A stretch of 30,952 nt of DNA, from contig DJXH01000038.1 in assembly GCA_002449665.1 (NCBI GenBank), positions 1 through 30,952 of the forward strand. The letters run 5' to 3'. Origin of the DNA: Bacteroidales bacterium UBA7009. GTDB lineage: Bacteria > Bacteroidota > Bacteroidia > Bacteroidales > Paludibacteraceae. The translations under genes and the position numbers were made by a program. Below are positions 7,730 through 15,238 of the stretch, piece by piece. The notes beneath the pieces are model-generated. The model did no database searches, had not been told where the DNA came from, and saw only the letters and a program-made list of their open reading frames with translations. The stretch's first letter is position 1, and each line of letters begins with the position of its first letter.

Positions 7730-9137
7730 CTTGCAGCAGTTTCTGCGCTTCTACGGCAAACTCCATCGGCAGTTTGTCCATTACTTCTTTGGCATATCCG
7801 TTGACTATCAGTCCGACAGCATCTTCGGTGCTTATTCCGCGCTGACGGCAATAGAACAGTTGCTCCTCGGAAATCTTGGACGTAGTGGCTTCGTGTTCCA
7901 CTACAGCCGTAGGATTGGCAATCTGCATATCGGGGAAGGTGTGTGCGCCGCACTTGTCGCCGAGCAACAGCGAATCACACTGGCTGTAGTTTCTCGCGCC
8001 TGTTGCCCCCGGTACGACCTTGACAAGTCCGCGATAGGCGTTCTGACTTCTGCCGGCACTTATACCCTTGCTCACAATCCTTGAGCGAGTGTTCTTGCCG
8101 AGGTGTATCATCTTCGTGCCGGTGTCCGCCTGCTGGTAGTTGTTGGTGAGAGCAACGGAATAGAACTCTGCCGACGAGTTGTCGCCTCGCAGTATGCAGG
8201 ACGGGTACTTCCACGTGATGGCAGAGCCGGTTTCCACTTGTGTCCACGACAGCTTTGCATTCTCGTATGTTATACCGCGCTTGGTAACGAGGTTATAGAC
8301 CCCACCCTTGCCGTTCTTGTCGCCAGGGTACCAGTTCTGCACAGTCGAGTACTTCACCTCGGCGTTGTTGTGAACAATTATCTCCACAATGGCGGCGTGA
8401 AGTTGGTTCTCGTCGCGCATAGGGGCGGTACAGCCTTCAAGATAACTGAGGTATGCCCCCTCGTCGGCTATAAGCAGCGTGCGCTCAAACTGCCCCGTAC
8501 CGGCGGCATTGATGCGGAAATAAGTACTCAGTTCCATCGGACAACGCACGCCCTTGGGAATATAGACAAACGAGCCATCGGAGAAGACAGCCGAGTTGAG
8601 CGCGGCATAAAAATTATCGGACGGCGGCACTACGCTGCCGAGATAACGTCTTACAAGGTCGGGATAATGCTGTACGGCTTCGGATATGGAGCAGAAGATT
8701 ATACCCTGCTTTAAGAGTGTTTCTTTGAAAGTGGTCCTCACCGACACCGAGTCCATCACGGCATCCACTGCCATATTGCCTGCAAGTGCGGCGCGTTCTT
8801 CAAGAGGAATCCCAAGTTTGTCAAAGGTCTTCATCACCTCGGGGTCTATGTCGGCAGATGTTTCTTTTTTCTCCATTCTCGGTGCGGCATAATAAGATAT
8901 TGCTTGGAATTCTATATCCGGCATATCAAGATGTCCCCATTTGGGCGGTGTCATCTCCACCCAACGGCGATAGGCTTTGAGGCGGAAGTCAAGCAGCCAC
9001 TCCGGCTCGCTTTTCTTGGCGGAGATAAGGCGCACTATCTCCTCGTTTATGCCTTTGGGGATGATGTCGGTATTAACGTCGGTGGTGAAACCGTACTTAT
9101 AGTCTTGCTGAACAAGTTTGTCTATTTCGTTTGACAT
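7704..9137 (-). CDS. sufB: Fe-S cluster assembly scaffold SufB
   Basis: 477-aa SufB, the scaffold subunit of the SufBCD complex that builds iron-sulfur clusters in the cytoplasm; the length is typical. Family segments include YKYGFTTDVNTDIIPKG near the N-terminus, FVYIPKGVRCPMELSTYFRINA, GCTAPMRDENQLHAA, the conserved NWYPGDKNGKGGVYNLVTKRG block and the C-terminal CDSLLLGDKCGAHTFPDMQ through QRGISTEDAVGLIVNGYAKEV. sufC, sufD and sufS, which commonly follow sufB in this phylum, are absent: the next gene, porW, converges and overlaps the 3' end. Upstream lies tRNA-Cys, separated by a strong hairpin. I see no good TAnnTTTG promoter directly in front, so transcription may start at the tRNA promoter or at a weaker box. 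Confidence 0.95.
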   Translation of the reverse strand: MSNEIDKLVQQDYKYGFTTDVNTDIIPKGINEEIVRLISAKKSEPEWLLDFRLKAYRRWVEMTPPKWGHLDMPDIEFQAISYYAAPRMEKKETSADIDPEVMKTFDKLGIPLEERAALAGNMAVDAVMDSVSVRTTFKETLLKQGIIFCSISEAVQHYPDLVRRYLGSVVPPSDNFYAALNSAVFSDGSFVYIPKGVRCPMELSTYFRINAAGTGQFERTLLIADEGAYLSYLEGCTAPMRDENQLHAAIVEIIVHNNAEVKYSTVQNWYPGDKNGKGGVYNLVTKRGITYENAKLSWTQVETGSAITWKYPSCILRGDNSSAEFYSVALTNNYQQADTGTKMIHLGKNTRSRIVSKGISAGRSQNAYRGLVKVVPGATGARNYSQCDSLLLGDKCGAHTFPDMQIANPTAVVEHEATTSKISEEQLFYCRQRGISTEDAVGLIVNGYAKEVMDKLPMEFAVEAQKLLQVNLEGAVG

Positions 9138-9191
9138 AAATTAGCCTGCTTTTGGTTTTTCAGACTTTTGATAATCTTTTCATTATAATAA

Positions 9192-9217
9192 GTGAGCCGC
9201 CATGTAGGGCGGCTCAC
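9192..9217 (-). terminator. Hairpin between tRNA-Cys and sufB
   Basis: Perfect 10-bp GC-rich inverted repeat, GTGAGCCGCC (9192-9201) and GGCGGCTCAC (9208-9217), with a 6-nt loop. It lies 2 nt past the tRNA 3' end. On the minus strand it is followed by TTATTATAATG, T/A-rich but without a clean T-run. It could terminate tRNA transcription or mark a processing boundary if sufB is read through. Confidence 0.65.
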
Positions 9218-9219
9218 GT

Positions 9220-9293
9220 TGGAGGTACCTAGCAGATTCGAACCGCTGTCCCCGGTTTTGCAGACCGGTCCCTAACCACTCGGGCAAGGTACC
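9220..9293 (-). tRNA. tRNA-Cys (anticodon GCA)
   Basis: 74 nt on the minus strand fold as a complete cloverleaf. The acceptor stem is GGTACCT with AGGTACC (7 bp). The D arm is short, with CCC/GGG around a GAGTGGTTA loop. The anticodon stem CCGGT/ACCGG closes loop CTGCAAA, giving anticodon GCA. The T arm is AGCGG-TTCGAAT-CTGCT. The discriminator is U73, the known identity base for cysteinyl-tRNA synthetase. The next three bases are CCA, so the 3' end appears to be encoded, though this could be chance. A consensus promoter lies 21-52 nt upstream. Confidence 0.95.
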
Positions 9294-9313
9294 CTTTCAC
9301 TTCAAAGTGCCTG

Positions 9314-9345
9314 CAAAGGTACGGCAAGTTTTTCATCTGTGCAAA
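9314..9345 (-). promoter_or_regulatory. Promoter of tRNA-Cys
   Basis: Minus strand TTTG (9342-9345), 20-nt spacer, TACCTTTG (9314-9321), then CAGGC. Perfect match to the Bacteroidota -33/-7 pattern. Transcription would start around 9307, about 14 nt before the mature tRNA 5' end. Confidence 0.75.
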
Positions 9346-9372
9346 TTTTTTCGCAAATTAGTGAAAATAATT

Positions 9373-11700
9373 TTATTTTACCCTCACTCCGACTACATTA
9401 TATATAGTTCCGTCCGCACGAATGATAAGCAACTGACCGTTATATATTACTTTGCGTGTTCTATCAGAGCCATCTTCACCAATCACCTCTTCAATAGCAT
9501 CTATCACATCTTCGGGGATAGGTTCGAAATCTGCGGTAAAGCCGATGATATTATCGTCTGTGGCAGGAACATTCAGGTAGGCATCGTCGGCGTACTCGCT
9601 ATCGTTCCACGATTTCCAACCGGTGAAGATGTAGCCTTCCATCTCGGGGTCGTCGGGGAGTGTAACATTGTCGCCGCAGTTGACTACTTGTGCGTAGTAG
9701 CCGTTCACCTTACCGAAGCCTTGTGCGGTGAAGTCGAGTGCTTTGGGATAGCCATCGCCATATACGCCGTCAAAGACAACGAGTTTTTTGCTGACGGTGA
9801 TATTGATTTTCTCTGTTTCACCAGGGCAGATGAACCAAGCATTGCCATTCTCGTCTATTCCGCTTTCGAGGCTGAATTGAGGTTTGTTGACGCGAGTAAA
9901 TTGCATACATTCATTGGTTTTGTTATCCTGTCTGCGCACGATGATTGTGTCGTTGTATCGTGCCGGTATTTCACCCAAGCCTGCCAACATGCTGGTCGTG
10001 CCTGATGCTGAATACAGCCATTCATATTCTCCGTCCTCAGTTTCTATTTGTGAGTTGATGAGGATCGGGTAATAGAGTTCGTATTCATAGGGTTCGGAAT
10101 AGATGGTAGTACCGGCGCTATAGAGTCGGAATCGGAAGGCGTATCCGTTTTGGAAGGCTCGTTCGTAGCCATATTGGTATGCCACTGCCACTTTCTGTGT
10201 GAAGGTGCGTGTCTTGCCTTGCTGTGCATCGTTGGAGGAGAAAGTGCCGACCGTTACAGGGTCCTGCCACTGCCATTCGCCTTCGGTGTTACGGTATGCC
10301 CATTGATAACTAAGATAAGAGGCGGCAGAGGTGCGCACATCGGCGGCAAAAGTAAGTGAGTCGCCAACTGTTACTTTCTTATTGTTAAATGTAACGAGAT
10401 AGGGGTGAAGGGGACTAGTGTGTTCGGTCAATCTGGTGGAGAAAGTGTAGTTGCTTCCCATGTCGTATTGTGCGATGACAGAGAAGTCGTTGCGGACATT
10501 GGTTATGTCGCGGTTCCAACCTTTGAAGGTATAGCCTTGCAGCACAGGTGCTTGCGGTGCTACGGCATCTTCGCCGCAGTTGACTATATCTGTTTTGAAT
10601 AGGGTATAGTCGGCTGCAAGGAAACGCACGGTATAGACTTGCTGTCGCTCCACAATCTCCACATTGCAAGCGGGTTGTGTGAATGTAACAACACCACCTT
10701 CTTCTTTTCTCTGCACGGGAAAATCACTGATAACGCTGTATTGCTTGCAGTCGGGTGCTTGAGGTAGCAAGAACTTCTCTCCCGGGGAAAGGTATGTAAC
10801 CACATCCGATATGGTCGTTGAGTATAGCACTTTGGTTGTTACGACCTTAGATGTATCGCGCAAGCCGGTCTTGACATCTTGCACAAGCAGACGATAATAG
10901 ATTTTAGCAGGCAGACCGTTGTTGTTGAAAGTATAGTGAAATTCCATTCCGTAATGATTTCTAACCATCGCTGTTGTGAGAGTGCCAACTTCTCGTGTTT
11001 GCCACGACACACTATCCATACTTTGTTGCAAAGAATATGTGGTCTGACCTGTTCCATAGATCATTATCATCAGCAACATATCCTGCCCATAGCGTATTTC
11101 TTTGTCTGTAGAAAGCGACACTTTGGTAAACCCGCTGACTTCCACATCGATATAGTTATTCAGGTATGAACCCTTTTTGGGGTTATTGTCGACTGCCGCT
11201 TCGTAGGGAACTTTCTTTTCGCCGGTCTTGTTGTCATACAAGACTTCTACACCTTCTATGGCAATATGCAGGCTGCCGTAACCGTTTTTAATACATTGGT
11301 TGATGTACTTATTTAGGTCGGCATCAATATATCCGCCTTTGCTGCCTGAGATGTTGAATACATATTTTACTATTTGTTGTGTTTCGGCATCGTATATTTC
11401 CGTTGATTCTGCCACATAGCCTGTTTGCTTACCATAGGTATAGTACTGCTCAGAATCTTGCACATACATCAGTTGCGTGTTATTTTCTTCACGATAGTAG
11501 AAGTGGATAGTGTATATCCTTCTATGCAGTTGTTCGCCGCTTTTGTATGTGTCGTTGAAACTGAGTTTATTAGTATTTACATCAAAGGTTATATCAGTTA
11601 AATACTGCGGATACGGCACTTTGTCCAACTTGGTGATCGTTGCAGCCTGCACAGTGGCCGACAACAGTGTCAATAATGACAAAAACAGAAATTTCTTCAT
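9373..11700 (-). CDS. Secreted Listeria-Bacteroides-repeat protein with shared C-terminal tail
   Basis: 775-aa exported protein, probably at the cell surface. A Sec signal peptide (MKKFLFLSLLTLLSATVQA) is followed by a beta-rich region without an assigned fold (about 20-350). Next comes a Listeria-Bacteroides (InlB B-repeat-like) module at about 356-413 with the diagnostic GYTFKGW, an Ig-like segment around 430-550 (LSYQWAYRNTEGEWQW), and a second InlB-like module near 645-725 (GYIFTGWKSW). A linker with AIEEV leads to the tail KVIYNGQLLIIRADGTIYNVVGVRVK at the very end (a few residues shown per motif). This tail recurs in seven other genes or remnants here. Function is unknown; adhesion or host/matrix contact is a family-level guess. 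It lies 70 nt after the next LRR gene, separated by a hairpin. Confidence 0.85.
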   Translation of the reverse strand: MKKFLFLSLLTLLSATVQAATITKLDKVPYPQYLTDITFDVNTNKLSFNDTYKSGEQLHRRIYTIHFYYREENNTQLMYVQDSEQYYTYGKQTGYVAESTEIYDAETQQIVKYVFNISGSKGGYIDADLNKYINQCIKNGYGSLHIAIEGVEVLYDNKTGEKKVPYEAAVDNNPKKGSYLNNYIDVEVSGFTKVSLSTDKEIRYGQDMLLMIMIYGTGQTTYSLQQSMDSVSWQTREVGTLTTAMVRNHYGMEFHYTFNNNGLPAKIYYRLLVQDVKTGLRDTSKVVTTKVLYSTTISDVVTYLSPGEKFLLPQAPDCKQYSVISDFPVQRKEEGGVVTFTQPACNVEIVERQQVYTVRFLAADYTLFKTDIVNCGEDAVAPQAPVLQGYTFKGWNRDITNVRNDFSVIAQYDMGSNYTFSTRLTEHTSPLHPYLVTFNNKKVTVGDSLTFAADVRTSAASYLSYQWAYRNTEGEWQWQDPVTVGTFSSNDAQQGKTRTFTQKVAVAYQYGYERAFQNGYAFRFRLYSAGTTIYSEPYEYELYYPILINSQIETEDGEYEWLYSASGTTSMLAGLGEIPARYNDTIIVRRQDNKTNECMQFTRVNKPQFSLESGIDENGNAWFICPGETEKINITVSKKLVVFDGVYGDGYPKALDFTAQGFGKVNGYYAQVVNCGDNVTLPDDPEMEGYIFTGWKSWNDSEYADDAYLNVPATDDNIIGFTADFEPIPEDVIDAIEEVIGEDGSDRTRKVIYNGQLLIIRADGTIYNVVGVRVK

Positions 11701-11726
11701 AATGATTAAAGAATTATTGTTATCAA

Positions 11727-11766
11727 TTTAGCCAAAACCCACATTACTATGCGACTTTTGGCTAAA
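11727..11766 (-). terminator. Inverted repeat between two secreted-protein genes
   Basis: Eleven-bp perfect arms TTTAGCCAAAA (11727-11737) and TTTTGGCTAAA (11756-11766) with an 18-nt loop, 4 nt past the stop of the 622-aa LRR gene. It is probably a terminator or attenuator; the loop is long and the following tract is only weakly T-rich. Confidence 0.5.
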
Positions 11767-11770
11767 AGTA

Positions 11771-13639
11771 TTAGCGTACCTGTGCGCCTTGGGCGTTGAA
11801 GATCGTGCCGTTGGGGCGGAGGATATAGAGCGTGCCGTCAGACACTATTTTGCGGGTTGTTGCCGAACAATTATTGTCGTTAGCGATGATTTCCACTATG
11901 CCGTCAGCGTTATTTATCTCTTCTATGGTGCCGAAGTTCTTCCAACCATCGGCTGCCCTGTATGCCTCCACGCTTTCGGCAGGGACATAAAGAACGGCAT
12001 TGGATATCTCATAGAAATTGTGCTCACTCAGGCAATCAGGTGGTACAACAGCATAAGAGGTTACTTCTTCCATGATGTTCATATATATGAAGTTGTTTTC
12101 TGCTATTGTTGTCAGGGTAGCGGGTAGGGTGACGCGCTTTATGTGATGAGAACCGTATATGGCTGTGTTGGCTATTCTTTTCACGCCTTGCGGAATAACT
12201 AATTCTTCGTCTGTTTTCCCCATCGGATATGCCATGAGTACTTCCATGTTTTTGGAATAAATGGCATCTCGGTATCCCTTAAAGTTAGGATTGTCGTCGC
12301 TGACATAGAAGTAGGGTATGCTATAGCAGGCACCGAAAGTGCTGTTACCTATATTCCAAACATTAGAATATATATTCAGTCCGCTTGATAGTTGTTCGCA
12401 CCCCCAAAAGGCGTCGTCGCCGATTGTTTCCAGTTCAATTCCTAACGAGATAGATGTTAGCGATTCGCAATAATGGAAGGCTGCTGTTCCGATTCTTGTA
12501 ATAGAGCCTCCTAAGGATACTGTTGTAACTTTTGTGAGGTTACTGAATGCCCAATTGCCGACTGAGGTGATGCTGCCCAAAAAGCTGATGCTTGTTATAT
12601 CGTCTGCAAGGTATGTCCATGGGGCGGTTTTGAAATAATAGTCGTACATATCGCCTGTGCCGTCGATGGATAGTTCGCCGGTAGATTGATTGAACGCCCA
12701 AGTGGCATTATCACCGCACTTGCCTTCTGCTTCAGGATCCATTTGTGAGATTTTATCTGCCAATTGTGACCATCCGTATGCAGAAGTGTATTTGTTTATG
12801 CAGCCGTAGGGTACAAGTATCGTTAGCGGCTGTTTATAGAAATACATAGACCACGATGTTTCCCATGTCGGCGGAGTGGTGGCCAATGAGATGATAGAGG
12901 TGATATGTTCTGACTCAACAGCAAGTTTTTGCATAGTCTTCAGGCTTGAAGGTAAGGTCAGTTCTGTTATCGTTACTTCACGCATACATCCGGCACCAAT
13001 TTCTTCCACACCCTCCGGCACGACAAATGTTTTCTCGCCATTCCCGTTCGGATAGCTGATGAGGGTCTTCATGTCTTTGGAATACAACACGCCGTCCACT
13101 GATGTGTAGTTCGGATTGTTCTTATTGACCACTATTTTGATAAGCGATTTGTCCCTTTCAAACGGGTCGCTTCCAAGCGATGTAAGGGTAGCCGGAATGT
13201 AGACCTCAGTGATATACGGACATCCGCCGAAAGCAGCAGTGCCTATATGAGTCAGATTTCGCATTCTGTCGCCTATGGGGACTGTCTTCAGGTTGGTGTT
13301 AAAAAATGCACTATTACCAATGGAGGTAAGAGTGTTTACGAGTGTTACCTCTTCAAGCGTAAGGCACCAAATAAAAGCATCATTGCCGACGGTCGTTCCG
13401 CCGGTCATGTCGACCTTTCGAATACTATTCTTGTACTCGTACCACGGCGCGGTGGATTTGGAATCTTTCGTCTCAAAGTCATACATTGGTCCTGAGCCGG
13501 AGATGGTAAGGGTTTCTGTTTCGGTGTCAAGCGACCAGTTGAGGTTGTCGCCGCATTTGCCGCTGACGGTCTTGGCATAAAGGGTGGTTGCTGTCATCAT
13601 ACCTACGATGAGAGCAAACAGGAAGTAAAGTTTTTTCAT
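11771..13639 (-). CDS. BspA-like LRR_5 secreted protein with shared tail (622 aa)
   Basis: Signal peptide MKKLYFLFALIVGMMTATTLYA, then two copies of a similar half. Each opens with a module reading KCGDN-x-W-x-(S/A)...L-x-I-x-G-(S/T)-G-x-M-Y-D...APW (about residues 27-65 and 306-345) and continues with LRR_5 repeats of the BspA type (IGTAAFGGC, LTSLGSDPF, VDGVLYSKDMKTLISYPNG). The tail is RKIVSDGTLYILRPNG followed by TIFNAQGAQVR. BspA-like proteins are surface adhesins in oral and gut Bacteroidales, but no ligand can be read here. The two-half structure implies internal duplication. It follows the DUF4143 ATPase gene by 55 nt, with a weak hairpin between them, so readthrough from the ATPase promoter is possible. 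Confidence 0.9.
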   Translation of the reverse strand: MKKLYFLFALIVGMMTATTLYAKTVSGKCGDNLNWSLDTETETLTISGSGPMYDFETKDSKSTAPWYEYKNSIRKVDMTGGTTVGNDAFIWCLTLEEVTLVNTLTSIGNSAFFNTNLKTVPIGDRMRNLTHIGTAAFGGCPYITEVYIPATLTSLGSDPFERDKSLIKIVVNKNNPNYTSVDGVLYSKDMKTLISYPNGNGEKTFVVPEGVEEIGAGCMREVTITELTLPSSLKTMQKLAVESEHITSIISLATTPPTWETSWSMYFYKQPLTILVPYGCINKYTSAYGWSQLADKISQMDPEAEGKCGDNATWAFNQSTGELSIDGTGDMYDYYFKTAPWTYLADDITSISFLGSITSVGNWAFSNLTKVTTVSLGGSITRIGTAAFHYCESLTSISLGIELETIGDDAFWGCEQLSSGLNIYSNVWNIGNSTFGACYSIPYFYVSDDNPNFKGYRDAIYSKNMEVLMAYPMGKTDEELVIPQGVKRIANTAIYGSHHIKRVTLPATLTTIAENNFIYMNIMEEVTSYAVVPPDCLSEHNFYEISNAVLYVPAESVEAYRAADGWKNFGTIEEINNADGIVEIIANDNNCSATTRKIVSDGTLYILRPNGTIFNAQGAQVR

Positions 13640-13654
13640 AATGTCTGCTGCCTG

Positions 13655-13683
13655 TTATATTCCATCGGCACATCGGGATATAA
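13655..13683 (-). terminator. Weak hairpin after the ATPase gene
   Basis: Arms TTATATTCC (13655-13663) and GGGATATAA (13675-13683), 9 bp including one G-T pair, 11 nt past the ATPase stop. No T-run follows on the minus strand, so it may only partly block readthrough into the 622-aa LRR gene. Confidence 0.3.
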
Positions 13684-13694
13684 GGGATGATTAG

Positions 13695-15044
13695 TTATTG
13701 TTTGTTGCGGTTATCTTTTAAGAAACGCTTAATCAAAAAAGTTAGGAAATAAGGGAATGTATAAAATTGACCGTTCCACCCTATATTTTTGTATCCGAGT
13801 TTGATACCATATTTCACATCAGGGTAAGACTCCCACCTTATGAGATTATTCAGCGAAGCAGTTGCTCCATCGTTAGCCTTCACCTCTACGGGTACTAATG
13901 AATCGGCATCACGTACAAAAAAATCTATCTCAAGCGAAGGATTATCGCGTTTGAAAAAATTCAACTGCTCGTATCCGGATTTGCGTAGCATCTCACCAAT
14001 GATATTCTCATAAATGGCTCCTTTATATGTACCAAAATTCTTGTTGGCACGCAAATCTTCCTGTGCTTCATCATCTAACGAAGCAATAAGCAAACCTGTA
14101 TCGTGGTAGTAAATCTTGTAATTGTCTGTATTATAATTACCTTTTAGAGGCAGTTCAACGTTATTCAAGCAATAACACACGTTCACTACACCGGCTTGTT
14201 TCAGCCATTCCACTGCACCTATATACTCTCTGTTTCTTGCACCTTTGGCAATCTTCGTTATCTGATATTTTTTATTTTCTTTTGCCAAAAACGTTGAGAT
14301 ATGACTATATACGGCAAGGATTTTTGATTTGTCGGTCTGTCCTGCATATTTGGTAATATCCTCTTCATAATCTTGCAGCAACTGCCTTTGCAAATTAAAT
14401 GTCCCTTCAAAATGACCGTTATCTATATACATTTTTACCACTTCCGGCATTCCTCCTATAGTCATATAGTCGCGAAAGACAGACATCATAGTGTCTAACT
14501 CCAACTGAGAAAAAGGTTGCAAACTAATCATACGTTGATAAATATCCTCTATTTGCTCCTGCCTATAACCTTTTGCCCAAAGAAATTCCTCAAAATCCAT
14601 AGAAAACATCTGGAAATCTTCTTTATATCCCACAGCATTCGACTCTATTTCTTCATAGTAGATTCCCATAAGCGAACCTGAACATATCACATCATATTTT
14701 CCGTCTTGACAAAAGGATTTTAACGAGGTGGCGCAATCAGGACACTTTTGCAGTTCGTCGAAAAAGATGAGTGTTTTGTGTGGTATAAACTTCCAAGATG
14801 GTTCTAACAGAGAGATATTCTTTATTATAGACTCCACATCATATCCACTTTCGAATATTGCCCTAAATTTCTTCTGAATCACGAAATTTATTTCAATCAC
14901 TGACTCATAATTCGCCAATCCAAAAGCCTTAATGGATGCCGTTTTTCCTATTTGACGAGCACCCTTTACTATCAATGGTTTTCGCATAGGAGTGGCTTTC
15001 CATTCAAGCAGGAATTTATCTATCTTTCTTTTAAGTAGTTGCAT
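13695..15044 (-). CDS. AAA ATPase with DUF4143-type nuclease-like C-terminus
   Basis: 449-aa member of the AAA_14/DUF4143 family, multicopy in many Bacteroidota and of unknown role. Walker A is GARQIGKT (28-35), Walker B is TLIFFDE (91-97), and a sensor-like ICSGSLMG follows at about 120-127. The middle is helical, with a winged-helix-like ISTFLAKENKKYQITKIAKG. The C-terminal domain carries a PD-(D/E)XK-like signature: Glu346 in IYENIIG, Asp374 in EIDFFV, and Glu387/Lys389 in VPVEVKA. It has no signal peptide and is cytoplasmic, unlike its exported neighbours. Its leader holds a three-fold direct repeat, and promoter boxes lie at 15132-15160. Its position inside a secreted-protein cluster looks like a later insertion, but no mobile-element ends are visible. 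Confidence 0.88.
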   Translation of the reverse strand: MQLLKRKIDKFLLEWKATPMRKPLIVKGARQIGKTASIKAFGLANYESVIEINFVIQKKFRAIFESGYDVESIIKNISLLEPSWKFIPHKTLIFFDELQKCPDCATSLKSFCQDGKYDVICSGSLMGIYYEEIESNAVGYKEDFQMFSMDFEEFLWAKGYRQEQIEDIYQRMISLQPFSQLELDTMMSVFRDYMTIGGMPEVVKMYIDNGHFEGTFNLQRQLLQDYEEDITKYAGQTDKSKILAVYSHISTFLAKENKKYQITKIAKGARNREYIGAVEWLKQAGVVNVCYCLNNVELPLKGNYNTDNYKIYYHDTGLLIASLDDEAQEDLRANKNFGTYKGAIYENIIGEMLRKSGYEQLNFFKRDNPSLEIDFFVRDADSLVPVEVKANDGATASLNNLIRWESYPDVKYGIKLGYKNIGWNGQFYTFPYFLTFLIKRFLKDNRNKQ

Positions 15045-15051
15045 TATTTTA

Positions 15052-15125
15052 TCACATTTTTACACATTTTACGAGCCTTAAAATCACATTTTCGGCACTA
15101 AGTTAGTTATAGAAAATCACATTTT
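15052..15125 (-). repeat. Three-fold TCACATTTT repeat in the ATPase leader
   Basis: TCACATTTT occurs at 15052-15060, 15084-15092 and 15117-15125, spaced 32 and 33 nt (about three helical turns). The second and third copies extend to a 16-nt identity, AAAATCACATTTTCGG (15080-15095 and 15113-15128), and each has dyad-like flanks (AAAAT-CAC-ATTTT). A partial fourth, ACACATTTT, is at 15062-15070. All lie between the predicted transcription start (about 15125) and the ATPase ATG, so they could be operators or leader-RNA elements. Confidence 0.8.
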
Positions 15126-15131
15126 CGGCTG

Positions 15132-15160
15132 CAAAGGTACAAAGTTTTGGGTAAATCAAA
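15132..15160 (-). promoter_or_regulatory. Promoter of the DUF4143 ATPase
   Basis: Minus strand TACCTTTG (15132-15139) followed by CAGCC is a perfect -7 box. The nearest TTTG (15157-15160) is only 17 nt away, shorter than the 20 nt seen at the other promoters here, so this promoter may be weak or activator-dependent. Confidence 0.6.
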
Positions 15161-15173
15161 AAACAAATAACAA

Positions 15174-15209
15174 AAAATCAGACATAACCCGAATGTTATG
15201 CCTGATTTT
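15174..15209 (-). terminator. Intrinsic terminator after the 501-aa LRR gene
   Basis: Fifteen-bp arms AAAATCAGACATAAC (15174-15188) and GTTATGCCTGATTTT (15195-15209) with one G-T pair and a 6-nt loop. On the minus strand the stem runs into a T-run. It sits 30 nt past the stop codon. Confidence 0.75.
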
Positions 15210-15238
15210 AACAATATCTATAGCCATCTATTTGCAGT

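Noticed and set aside
13695..15044. ATPase gene considered as part of an insertion sequence or transposon
   Set aside because: No transposase, no terminal inverted repeats and no target duplication found around it; the nearby inverted repeats are terminators of adjacent genes.
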